From assembly GCA_028583415.1 (NCBI GenBank), contig CM053276.1:114423502-114487501 (forward strand): DNA of 64,000 bases, in the 5' to 3' direction. Below are positions 11,401 through 23,400 of this stretch, piece by piece. The notes below the pieces were generated by a model. The model worked only from the letters and a program-made list of their open reading frames with translations. It was not told the DNA's origin and made no database searches. Position numbers and translations under genes: made by a program. The first letter of the stretch is position 1. The number at the start of each line of letters is the position of its first letter. Source of the DNA: Protea cynaroides (lineage: Eukaryota > Streptophyta > Magnoliopsida > Proteales > Proteaceae).

Positions 11401-14400
11401 GAACAGAATACCGACACTTGATCAGTGAAAAGGCACCGTTTTGAATTTTGAACACATCTCAAATTGCTCAAGCACAACAGAATTGGCGTTACTGAAAGAC
11501 ATCAACTTTGTATTATTGTTTTATTGATGAATATGTGTTACTGGGTCCTTGATCTTTCTATTGAATTATTACTTCGTTTTTCCTTTTTTTTTTTTTTTTT
11601 GGATCAATAAGCAGTAAATCAGTTTTCATTATTATCATTGTTGTCAAGGCATCGCCTAGGCTAGGTGACCCCTAGGCGTCCAGGCGTTATTTTGGAGTTT
11701 GGGCGCTTGGGTGCCTTGTGACTGTGAGAAAGGCAGTCACCCAGGCACTCTGGGCGTCGCCTAGGGCACCTTGAACTCCCAGAGTGCATGGGTGACCACC
11801 TTGTTTTTAATGTGTCATTCTGAATGATCTTCAGAAGATTTATTAGGCTAGACAGGAACAACATTTATTAGGCAGTACTTATTTATGACTAATATCATTT
11901 AAGTAAATGAAACCTTAAGATATTATTCATAAATAAGCAAATTATCCCCCCCTTTTGAATCCAATAAAAATAGTCTAAAATTCAAATTCTAGAAGGATAA
12001 AAAGTCAACCCTCCAGTTCAAGAACAAAAGCCGTATTTTTTGGTGCGGGGGCGATTTTCAACTTCCAAATGCTAGGTTTTTTTCCAAATATAAAAATTCC
12101 GTAAATCTTATTATAGTAAAACATCACTAAAAACCAAGAGCGCACCAAAATAATCTTTTGCTTTGATGCCCAAAAAATAATTTACATTTAGATGATTTTA
12201 AACAGCATTTGCATACTCTGAACAAGGTTTGAACAAAGTGTAACTCTTTCATTATATCTCGGATTTGTTGGAAAGTTGATTATGCTTGCTTTGCAACAAA
12301 TTCAAGATTGCTTGAATCCGATCTATATTAAAGGAGTTACATTCCGGTCAAATTTGTTAGAAGTACGTAAATTTTAGTTATAAATATATGTTGCCATACT
12401 TAATTCATTATTTGTTGCCTTGTTGGTTTTCTCATATTAATTAAGTTATATCTTAAATGTTGATTATTTATGTAGAATGTTGCATATATATAAACATTAA
12501 TATAGCATTAATATTTTAAAAATAAAAAAAATACACTAGGAACACCTTGGTCGCCTAGGCAACACCTACGGGCCCAGGATGGCCCCGAACGCCTTGGATC
12601 GCCTTGTCGCCTTGACAACTATGATTATTATCAAATCTGATTATGATTGTCTTATAAGAAATGAAATACAATTAGATTTTATTCCAATCTCTATAATAAC
12701 CATAGTTAAGGCATTGCCTAGGTGATAAGGCAGATCTTGAACTAGTTGCCATATTTTTCATGGTGCCCAGACAGACAATAGGTGGAAAAGAATGGGAAAA
12801 AAAAGGAGGAAACAAGGGCGGAAATGAGGGTTAACAAGGGAGGAAATGAGGGTTAACAAGGGAGGAAATGAGGGTTACAGGAACGAAAAGGGGAAATGAG
12901 GAGAAAACACACAGAAAGAATGGAAAAAATAATAAGATAGATGGGGAGAAGAAGAAATAGCAGCTGTCACTGCTCCCAGGAAGGTTGCAGTGGCAGCCAC
13001 TTCCTCCACCATCTGAAGAAAGCAGCAGCAACAACTGTTGCTGGAAATGCAACAGCCATTGCTGCCTCTGCTGGAAAAAGGGTGAGGGAGGTTTGTACCT
13101 AGAACTCGTGCTGCAACCCCCTTAGTATGTGTATGCCTAAGGAAACAAGAGGTGGCCACCACCTAGGTTTGCCTTGGCACTGTGATAACTATGGTAATTA
13201 GAGTTTCCCCCAAGGCTGTCAGGTTGACAAGGCGACCCAAGTTGTTGGAGGGTCTCCGCACTCCCAAGGCGCCCAAGGCGATTAGGCGGCTCCTAGACAA
13301 CACTGATTTCCTCTTCTCAGCTCTCCATTAACTTGAAGTGGAAAAGATCCCCACACAGCCGGGGTGGAGAGCGTTTTTCATGCCCTCCGACATTCTCTCC
13401 TCTTTGATCATGTAGGCCCCCCATTGATGAAACCGTTCCTCGTGCCCCCATTAGGGTGGTGTGAGAAATGCTTCCACTCCAGTGGCAGGGGGAACCCTCT
13501 CCCTAACTAGATTAATCTACTTGCCCTAGAACCTACTAACTCATAGTTGTCACTTGTCAAGGCATTGCCTAGGGGTTGCTTATTGGTGGAGCCTTGGAAA
13601 ATAGGCCGCCTTGGTTGCCTAGGTGGTCGCCTTGGACATCCATCAGGCCTCCAACGCCTTGGATTGCCTTGTCTTTGTGACAACCTTGCACTAACCACTT
13701 CTCTTATGCCCAATAGCACTACTGATCCAGATAGTAATCCAGGAGAATATCTTTCTGATATCACGTTGGATTCCAGGTACACTTGAGCAACATATAAAAG
13801 ATTCTCCCTTAAAACTATATTTGGAAGCAAAAATAAATAAAACAGAACACAATAAGATAGGTAATGGTGAAACAAGGATGAATGTGTATCTCTCTCCTCT
13901 GTTTGAAAATTTACTTTTCCTGGTTTCCAAACATAGCATTAATGAATTCCTTAAGAGAACATGTATTGAGATTGTGTTTGTTTGTTTTCATTTTCGAGAG
14001 TGAGCTACCGAGGCTTACACACCATGGTGATGCTTCTTTCTATACTCTGTTAAACGCTATTGTCATTTGCACTCCCCAGGTTTATTCAAAATATTTCAGA
14101 ACTTCTTTCTATTGGGTCCCCTTATGCCATATAGTCCCCTTATGCCATATAGTCCCCTTATGCTATATATTTTGTCCAGATTTCCCCTTGTCAATCTCTC
14201 ATTGAAGCACCTCAATAGTGTTTTGCATATTTTCACCTTCCTAGAAAATTTATATTCACCGTGAATGCATAATCAATATCCTCTACTGATGTAAGATTCC
14301 TTTATTTTTTTGTGTTCTCCTTATAAGCTATATCATCTGCTCTTGACATCAGAATATTCTTGCTATCTACTTCATCATCTATGTTGAATTTGGAACTTCT

Positions 14401-17400
14401 CCTTGTTGGTTCCCTTTCCTCTACCTGTGAGATTAGTTCATTCTCAAGCTAGCACCATACTTCGAGCAGTCATGGCCAATTCGCAATATCCCCTTCTTTT
14501 GTAAGTAGTGATATCGTTAAGTTTTGTTTTGATTCACTTGTGAGTCAGACCCCGTCACATTCCTGACTTTTCTCTTTCTTGAATTTGTGCTCTGATTGAA
14601 GCATAATCCACTTATTCAAACTGAGATGCAAGTACCAAAGGAATGATTTGTAAGGGAAAAATACCAAATCTGATATTGTGCCTTCGATTGGAAGGTGCTT
14701 CCTTGATTGCCGTTTAGAGAATCGTTAAGGTTATTCATTGTGGTGTGCAGTCACCATTGCTGCATCCTCCTTTCTTAGTTTCTGTTACTGGCTAAGCACC
14801 ACTAGTATACTTTGAACTCTTTTTGGCCAGGTATCAATTTCTGGTTCTTGGAATTCCCACCTACAAAAGGATTCTTCATTAACCGGTCATGTAGCCATTG
14901 GATTGCTCTTTAATTCTGTTATATTATTCTCCCAAGTCAACAGCACGTTTGACTTGCATATCAGTCATGTCAGACCCTCTGATAATCTGTTATAAATTTC
15001 TCCCAAATCTGGAATTTTATTGTTCCTGGGATGATTCCTTTTTTTTTTCCCCTGGGTATTATCTTACCTGCTGCTTGTCTTCAGGTTCTTTGAATTGTTC
15101 TGATATGAATGTGAAGTTGGATGTTGATTTTGTTTTGCCTTGGTAAGACCACTTATTCAAACTGCAATACAAGTATCAAAGGACTGATTTATTGGGGAAT
15201 TACTAAATCTGACATTGTGCCTTTGATTGGAGGTGCTTCCTTGATTGCTGTTTTGAGAATCGTTAAGGTTATTCGTTGTGATGTGCAGTCACATTGCTGC
15301 ATCTTCCCTTCTTAGTTTATGATTTCTTAGTTTCTGTTACTGCTTAAGCACCAGCATAGTCTTTGATCAGTTGCTGTTCTGAACTCCTTCAGGTCAGGTA
15401 TCGAGGTTCTTGGAATTCCTACCTACAAAAGGATTCTTCATTAACCAGTGATGTTGCCATTGGATTGCTCTCTAATTCTGTTAAATTATTCTCCCAAGTT
15501 AATTGCACCTTCAACCTGCATATCGGTCATATCAGACCCTTTGATAATGTGTTGTAAATTTCTCCCAAATCTGGAATTTTATTGTTCCTGGGTATTATCT
15601 TATATGTTGCTTATCTTCTGGTTCTTTGAATTGATCTAATATGAATGTGAAGTTGGTTGCTGAAATTGTTTTGCCTTAAATGTGGCATCTTCTCTACATA
15701 TTCTGGTTTTGCAAAACTAATTATGCTAGCTTTCCAACAAATTTGATATTGTTTGAATCCAAGTTATTTTGAAGGAGTTATGCTCCGGTCAAACCTTATT
15801 CTGAGTATGCGAATGTTTTTTTTAAAGTCGTCTGAAAGCAAATAATTTTTTAGATATCAAAACAAAAGATTATTTTTACGGCTCTTGGTTTTTAATAATG
15901 TTTATTTTAATAAGAATTATGAAATTTTTTTTTATTGGAGAAAATGTTAGCTTTTGAAAGTTGAAAATTGTCCCACGATTGAATATCCAATTTTTGTTCT
16001 TACACTGGAAAGTTAACTTTTTATCCTTTTGGAATTTGAATTTTAGACTATATTGGTTTCTATTGGGGGGGGGGGGTGTTTACTTATTTATGAAAAATAT
16101 CTTTAGTAAATAAAATATAAAAATTTATAATATTAGTCATAAGTAAGTGATGCCTATTTAACTCTAAATCCAATCCCCGGTTCTAGAGTACACTAGTAAA
16201 TAGGCTATATAAATAAAATCAGGGCAAAAACCAATTTTTGGGACTCGAAACCAGTTCACTCAGAAAAAATCCCAGAGTCAGTCCCATTTCAGCCGAAATC
16301 TGTTTCGTTTTGGTTTTAAGGCTTGGCCGAAATCAGCCCTGAAACCAAAATTGAGAATCTTGGTTAAACCTTACCTTCTGAAACGACTTTCCAATAGCTT
16401 ATCATGTATCAATGTTACTCCCAAATCAGCTATAATACGATCATTCATTACCTTGTCCTTCCTAGTTTTGTCACACATCCATCTCAATATCCTCATCCAA
16501 GGAATCAAGTATCGCGTATCGGTACCGTATCGATCAGTTGAAATTAAGAGACGTATCGTATTGTATCGTAGATATGGTGGATACGCACGGATATGCATGG
16601 ATACGGGACAAGATACTCATAAAAATGATTAAGGAATATACAAAATACAATTTTAAAGCATAAAACACTATAATTAGTAACATTGAGAAAAGAAAATGTT
16701 TCTTACATCATAGACACACATGATTATGGAGCAAGATATGCACATAAATGATTAAGGATCATACAAAACACATTTTTAAAGCATAAAAACACAATAAATC
16801 AATAATTAACAACATTAAGAAGGAAAGTGTTTCTTACATGTAAATTAGTCAGCTAATTCCATGTTGAGTGACGGCCCGGATCGAACTCTGACTCATATTG
16901 GGGAGGAAGAGGTGCAACCAATATTATTTGGAATGTATCTCTTATCCATGTACAGTAGGTAAACCAATCCATATGTTGATTATAGAAGGTAGTAAACTGG
17001 TAGTAGAAACGTACATACTCTTCTGAAGTCGACATTCTTATTTCTGGGACCCACGATGTCTCAGTTTGACTTCCATGTGATGTACTACCAGCGTCGATGT
17101 TTACCATTCTTGCTCCATTGTCTGTAGCAGAACTCATGCTTATTGACTCCATTTCATATGTAATCATATTAGTATCATCATCATGGAGTTGTTACTTGCC
17201 CTTCCCCTTCCCCTTTCGGCTGTAACTCCTTTGTTGTAAGCCACCACCATGATCATCGTCTTGAGTTGTATGAGTATATCCTGCCTCCTCTGTAAAGTGC
17301 ACCGGATCATATGATTGCATACCACCACCACTACCACCAGCATCACTTCTACCACTGACCCCACCACCACCACCACCATCGTCATCATCATCATCATCGT

Positions 17401-20400
17401 CACCACTCTCCTCAGAAATAGTGCCTCCATATTTAGCACCTGATCTCATCCTTCTGACATCACCATCAAAGGAGGACGAAGTACTCTTACTTTGGACTTG
17501 ATCTTGTGTTTGTGATGGTGGTTGTGTTTCGTCCTCTTCATTTAGTTGACAAATGATGTCATCTATTAAAGGATCAGGTCTAGTAGATTGTCTATCCTCA
17601 GCAATCTCATCCATCACAAATGCTCTATTGGTGTCCTCTTCAATGCTAACTGGGTCATCCTTATCAAGCGCATGGGTCATGTCAAGTGGATCGATGTAGG
17701 CTTCTGCCTCATTTGGCCGCTTGAGGAGGCCGTTTGGGACAAAATCCGGATTGCAATCCTCCTCAAGTGTAGAGCACTTGTGCCATGGTTAAGCCACCAA
17801 TCAGCTGCACAAAGAACAATATTTCCAATCAACCATTAATTAGTTAAGTAAGACACCAATCAGTTAAGACAAAAATAACATGTCTGTTGTTTAACTTACC
17901 AGGAGCCATCTTGAATACAATAGCCTTAGCAACCCGATCACCAAATTCTCCCCGGCATTTACGAAAATTTTTAATTTACAGTAGTTAAATAACTTTAGCC
18001 AATCATAAAGGGTTTGTGCAATTAATATTTATGGAAAACAAAAGTGGTTTTGTTACCTGTTCTGTAGCCAACAAGGCATTACTCGTATCTGACTCCATTC
18101 TATTGATAACTTTTCTAACAGCTTCTATATATTTCAACTCATACCCCAATCCAGAGTTTGAATATTGTTGATTTGGGTTTAAGTAATATGCTACACATCC
18201 AGATGTAAGAAACATTAGAAATTTATAATTCAAATCCTAACTGATAAGTATAAAAAGCAATAATCTAAGACTAATGGAAACCAAAGTACCTGCCATATGA
18301 ATGTCTTGTAACAACATTCCTTCCCATTGGTTCTCTATAATCTTCAAATATTTTTTCTTGGATGATGGATTCCATTCATTTAACTTATACCTTATTGTCC
18401 CTATTGCATCGATCAACAGCCCCATTGTTCGCTCCTTATCACCATCAACCATCTTAAGTAGAACAAATAGGGGCTTCATAATCTGAGTTATTTCATCAAC
18501 CTTCTTCCAAAATGTTGTTGACATAAGGATTTCTGTCACCTCAGTCCCTATCTTGGTTGATGATATGTACTCGACAACCATTCTCCACTAGTTACCATCT
18601 GGAGTAAACCTGTCTTTCGCTGTCCAAGGCTGTCCAAAGCAACGTAGTTGGTTGCAAACCTTGTTGCTCCAGGCCTTATCGAGTCTCTTTGTGTGTGCTT
18701 CCTCATTAAAGCCAATATCTAACTGTGATTGTAAATAAAATTTATCACCATTCTTGCTTGACCAACTACCTTAGCCACCTTGGGCAACTCTCCAATATCT
18801 TTAAACATTAAATCAACACAGTATGCAGCACAAGGTGTCCAAAATAAGTGTTGCCTCTTCAGCATAAGGGTTAGTCCAGCTATTTTGTAATTAGCAACAT
18901 TATCTGTAACATTCTGAACTACATTTTCTTCCCTAACTTCTTCAACAACTTCATCCATCAATTTGAAGTTATAATGTGCATCTTTACATGAGCAGGTGCA
19001 TCCACTGACTTAAGGAAGATGAAACGCCCATCACAGTGGACAAGAAAGTTGATGATGGACAGCCTTGTAGGCCCACTCCAACCATCATAACACATGATGG
19101 TTAACACATGATGGTTACTCCATAATGGGATCATTTTTGTTTGAAGGTTTCTATATAATCATTCACTTCACCCACTATGGCATCTAAGTAAGGACCACCA
19201 ATCTGATAAGCTATGGTAATGATCATGGGGGTGGACATGGAGACCCAAGTGGAGGTCGAGCCACTATTGTCAATATTGGGGCTGATCCAGAGCCACGAGC
19301 ATCACTTGTTAGATACACTGGGGAGAGCCAGTACACTCATACAACACAGGATGATGACCATGGTGCACGTGCGCCATCCTCATCACGTAGACCAACTTCG
19401 TATTCGTGTAGGCCTCGGCATCATTCCCATTCTCAACATGATGAAGATGCTGATTGCAGTAGCACGATGGACGTCGACGTTGATAGCCTCTCTACTAGCT
19501 TACGAGGATTGAGTGTGGAGGAGAATAGCAGTTACTGCAGTGGACAGGAGCAGTGGAATTTTCCTGGATATAGCACTGGTTCAGCATACACCTCAAATGA
19601 TTATGTTGATATCAACTTCGTCCCCTATCCCACTGCGACTGCATATGGTTCTTCCTTCGACGATTGTTCAGATGCAGGAGCACAGACACGGAGTCAGAGT
19701 GGATCAACCAACTTCTGTTCCGTTCCATCAGTACTTCTGCAAGAGTCTACGCACCAGAATACTACTAAAGAAGTTTTTCCATTCTTCCCAAAGATAGGTA
19801 TCCTTCAGACAACTTCTGATGTTCAATTTATGAATCATGTGCAAGGCTACCAGAACTACTTTGCATCAAGAATGTCATTGGAAGATTATGTTGCTCAATT
19901 GGAAGACAATTTGCGTCGACAACTTTCCCAGATGTATGATGATAGTAGGATGGATCATCCACGACACTTTACGTATTACTAGACATTGTATCTGTATGAA
20001 GATTGTGGAATTGTGGACTATGGGCACAGGGGGACTATGGGATCATTCAATATTAAATATTTGAACTATGATGTAATGATTCATAATGAAGTGTTATTTT
20101 GTTTTTTTTTTCCCTAATGCATTACGTTATTGTTTCATTTGCCATATTTGATTGAATATAATAGCTAATATTAGCCTAAATTTACAACAGACTTCAGCGT
20201 TGACTGTTAAAACACGGGTGTAAACCCAAACAACTACAAAGAGTCATTATTTTTATAATTTTATACTCTAAATGTGTTTATGTATGTAAAAATGAGGTTC
20301 CCCTGAAGTTGGAGACCTAAAAAATGCATTTTGGCTGCTGTCTCAGACAAAATACACTGTCTCGGCGAGATCTCTCGGTGAGATTTCGCCGAGATCTCGA

Positions 20401-23400
20401 TTTTGGAGGAGGCCGAGACTCCTCCGAAAGCCGAGATTTTAAACCTTGCTCTGTGTCCCACTACCACCAACACCTTGAGACATAAACCTTATTAGCTGGT
20501 CCTCATTCCAATGTTTCTCTGCTGCCTCATGCCTTGGGCTCCTAACCACTTGTTGAATCTCTTGAGCTCCTAACCACTTGTTGAATCTCATCTTCAGCAT
20601 CTATATCAGATCCCTCATAATCCTCTAAATTTAAGTGACCCTCATCCTCCATAAGGTTTTCTGTTATTCTCTCTGCATCATCCTTCCTCTGTTTTCCTTT
20701 TTCTTTTCCTTCAGCTAAGTGCTTTGCCATTGCCCTGCTCACCTCCACTGGACATTTTGAGCACTTTTTGACATTGGCAAAACCCCCTGCCATGTGTTCC
20801 TTTTGCCGTGTCACCCCACCACCATGATGTTCAGTGCTGCAGAAATTACAATTTTGTCATCAATCTATTGTCGTTGATTTTAGTGCAATACAACCAGCCT
20901 ATGTCTTTGTTTGCCATATTCTTACACATCACACGTGTGATACGACATACGAGATTATTATGTAATTTAATGTGGAACGTTGTATATGTAATTGAAAAAA
21001 AAGATTACATATAAAATTCTTACATACGTATTTTTTTTGCTAAGAAATTACATATTCCTACACATCACCACGTTTTTTTTTTGCTAAGAAATTATGAAAA
21101 TTTAATCTATGACTAGATGGGTTTCATACGCTTAGATGGATCTTACACGCTTAGATTAATTGCTAAAGTTAATTCTAAAGTTAATTCATATATACTAATC
21201 ACATTAAATATAAAATTAAATGATGATAAATTATAAAAATAACATCAAATATAAAAGTGGTATTAAATCACAAAAACAAAAATCATATAATGTAAGCAAA
21301 GAGAGAGAGGTATTATATAATTTATATTTATATATCTAATTTTTTAAACAAAAAATTTAAAAAAAAACTCTAAAATTACCATTGAACAACAAAGATGTTA
21401 GATCAATGGTCTACACATCTTATATAAGTAGGAGAAGACCAAAGGAATAATTTTTGGAAAAAAAAAATTGAAATTTTAACTCTTCAAAAAATTCTCAAAT
21501 CGAACCTTTAATCAGTGTTTAAATCCATGATTGTAGTATGCATTCATCAAATATGACCATACTTCACTGATTCATGGGAAAAAACAACACAAAAATCGAA
21601 TTAATATGAAAAAAAATTGAAGTTTAAAGTCATACCTTTAGGGTTTTCCGTCAGTAGAGTTTGAAGAGATGATTTTAGCTTCTAATCTTCACAAACAAAG
21701 TGTTTAATGCCTCCTTTTCAGTCGTTTTAGGGCTAAGAATCAAAGCCCTATGCTATTTTGGAGAAATTTTAGGGGAAAATCGAGTTTAGGAGAGAAGAGT
21801 GAGTTTCGGCTACTGGAAATGACGAACAGATTCAGTGATTTTTGGCTCTTTCGATACTGCTCGATACATATGGGTTGTATTAACCAGTATCGACCAGTAT
21901 CAAGCCGTATCGGTTCGATACTGGTCGATACATTATGTTTTTTTTTTTTAAACTAATTTAAAACCTGTATCGATACAGATGCTATGTATCGAGCCGATAT
22001 GGCTCGATACGGTCGATACGGTGCGTATCATGTCGATACTTGATTCCTTGTCCTCATCTCAACTACACTAAATTTGTCTATATAATGCTTTTTAACTGTC
22101 CAACATTCCACACCATACATCATAACCATTTGAATGACTGTCATATAAAATTTTCCTTCAAGTTTTAAAGGAATATGCCGATCACATAGCACTCCAGATG
22201 CACCACTCCGCTACATCCATCCTATTTTAATCCTCTATGAAACATCGTCTTCTTTATTTATGATTGAATCTAAATACCTAAAATAATCATTTTTGTGGTA
22301 TCTCCCTCTTATCAATTTTTATCATCTCATTATCCGTCCTTGTGTGAGAGGGTGAGCCTTGGTGTGATGGTAAGGTTGTCATATTGGAATCTGGTAGTCA
22401 CGGGTTACAAATCATATACTCCTTCGTTCTACTTATCTTACAACCTTTTAATTCCAATTTTGATCTCCATAACTCCAATTTAGCGTTAATCCTTGCTTTT
22501 TTCTCATCAACTAAAACAATATCATCATTTAAAAACATGCACCAAGGAACTTCATCTTGAATGTCTTTGGTTAAATCATCCATAATAAGTGCTAACAGAT
22601 AAGGGTTTAAAGCTGATCATTGATGTAACTCAATTGTAATTGGGATTTCACTACCTTGACCCTCTACGGTAAGGGTGTCAACGGGCCGGTCTGGGTCGGT
22701 TTCGGTTCGGGCTGAATTGGTGTCGGGTTTTATAAGCCCAGCCCAAAACATGTCCATTAAGAATTCGGGCTGGGGTGGGCTGCACTGGACACATTAACTA
22801 ACGGGCTGGTCCGGTGTCGGTTTGTTATCGGGCTGGGTTTATTAAGGTGATTTCGGGTTGGTTCGGTCCGGATCGGGCTTATCGGGCTATCGGGCCTTTT
22901 TTATATGTAAACTATATAGCCTATTTTATTATTTCTATCTCTAAAATTAGTATTATTCCTTCCATATGTATGTAATTTAATAAACTATAACAATTAACAT
23001 AATCTTTTCAACTATAGATTCACATAATCTTCTAGATCATAAAGTGAACTCTAATAATGTAACACAATCTATTAAAATTTAAAACCATTAAAATTAAGAA
23101 ATTGGGCCCGAACGGACCTTACCGGTGTTCGGGTTGGGTTTTATCGGTTTGGGCTAATTCGGGTTTCTTAACAGACCGGTTCGGTTTGGTTTCGGTTTGG
23201 GCTGAAACGGTGTCGGGTTTTATAAGTTCAGACCAAAACCTGTCCATTAAGGCTCGGTCCGGGCTGGGTTCGGGTTATATCGGGCTGGCTCGGTCCGTGC
23301 TACCGGGCCGGGCCCAGTTTTGACACCCTTACTCTACGGTTCTCACACTAATCACTACATTATAATACATATCCTTGACTATGTCTACATTTTGCTTGAA

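Larger units (their letters stand above)
16498..22050 (-). mobile_element. Full-length hAT transposon with decayed transposase
   Basis: The termini are CAAGGAATCAAGTATCG (16498) and its complement CGATACTTGATTCCTTG (ending 22050). Both sides carry the perfect 8-bp target duplication TCCTCATC (16490-16497, 22051-22058). Both subterminal regions are packed with gtatcgatac-type words (16505-16615 and 21855-22045), the kind of subterminal repeat hAT transposases bind. The 5553-bp body carries a broken transposase on the minus strand (16853-20860). The insertion target is the RTE LINE, whose frame resumes on either side. Confidence 0.9.

Noticed and set aside
12831..13162. Minus-strand frames with Ser/Pro/Phe-rich translations
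   Set aside because: They cover the minisatellite and purine-rich part of a small hAT element.
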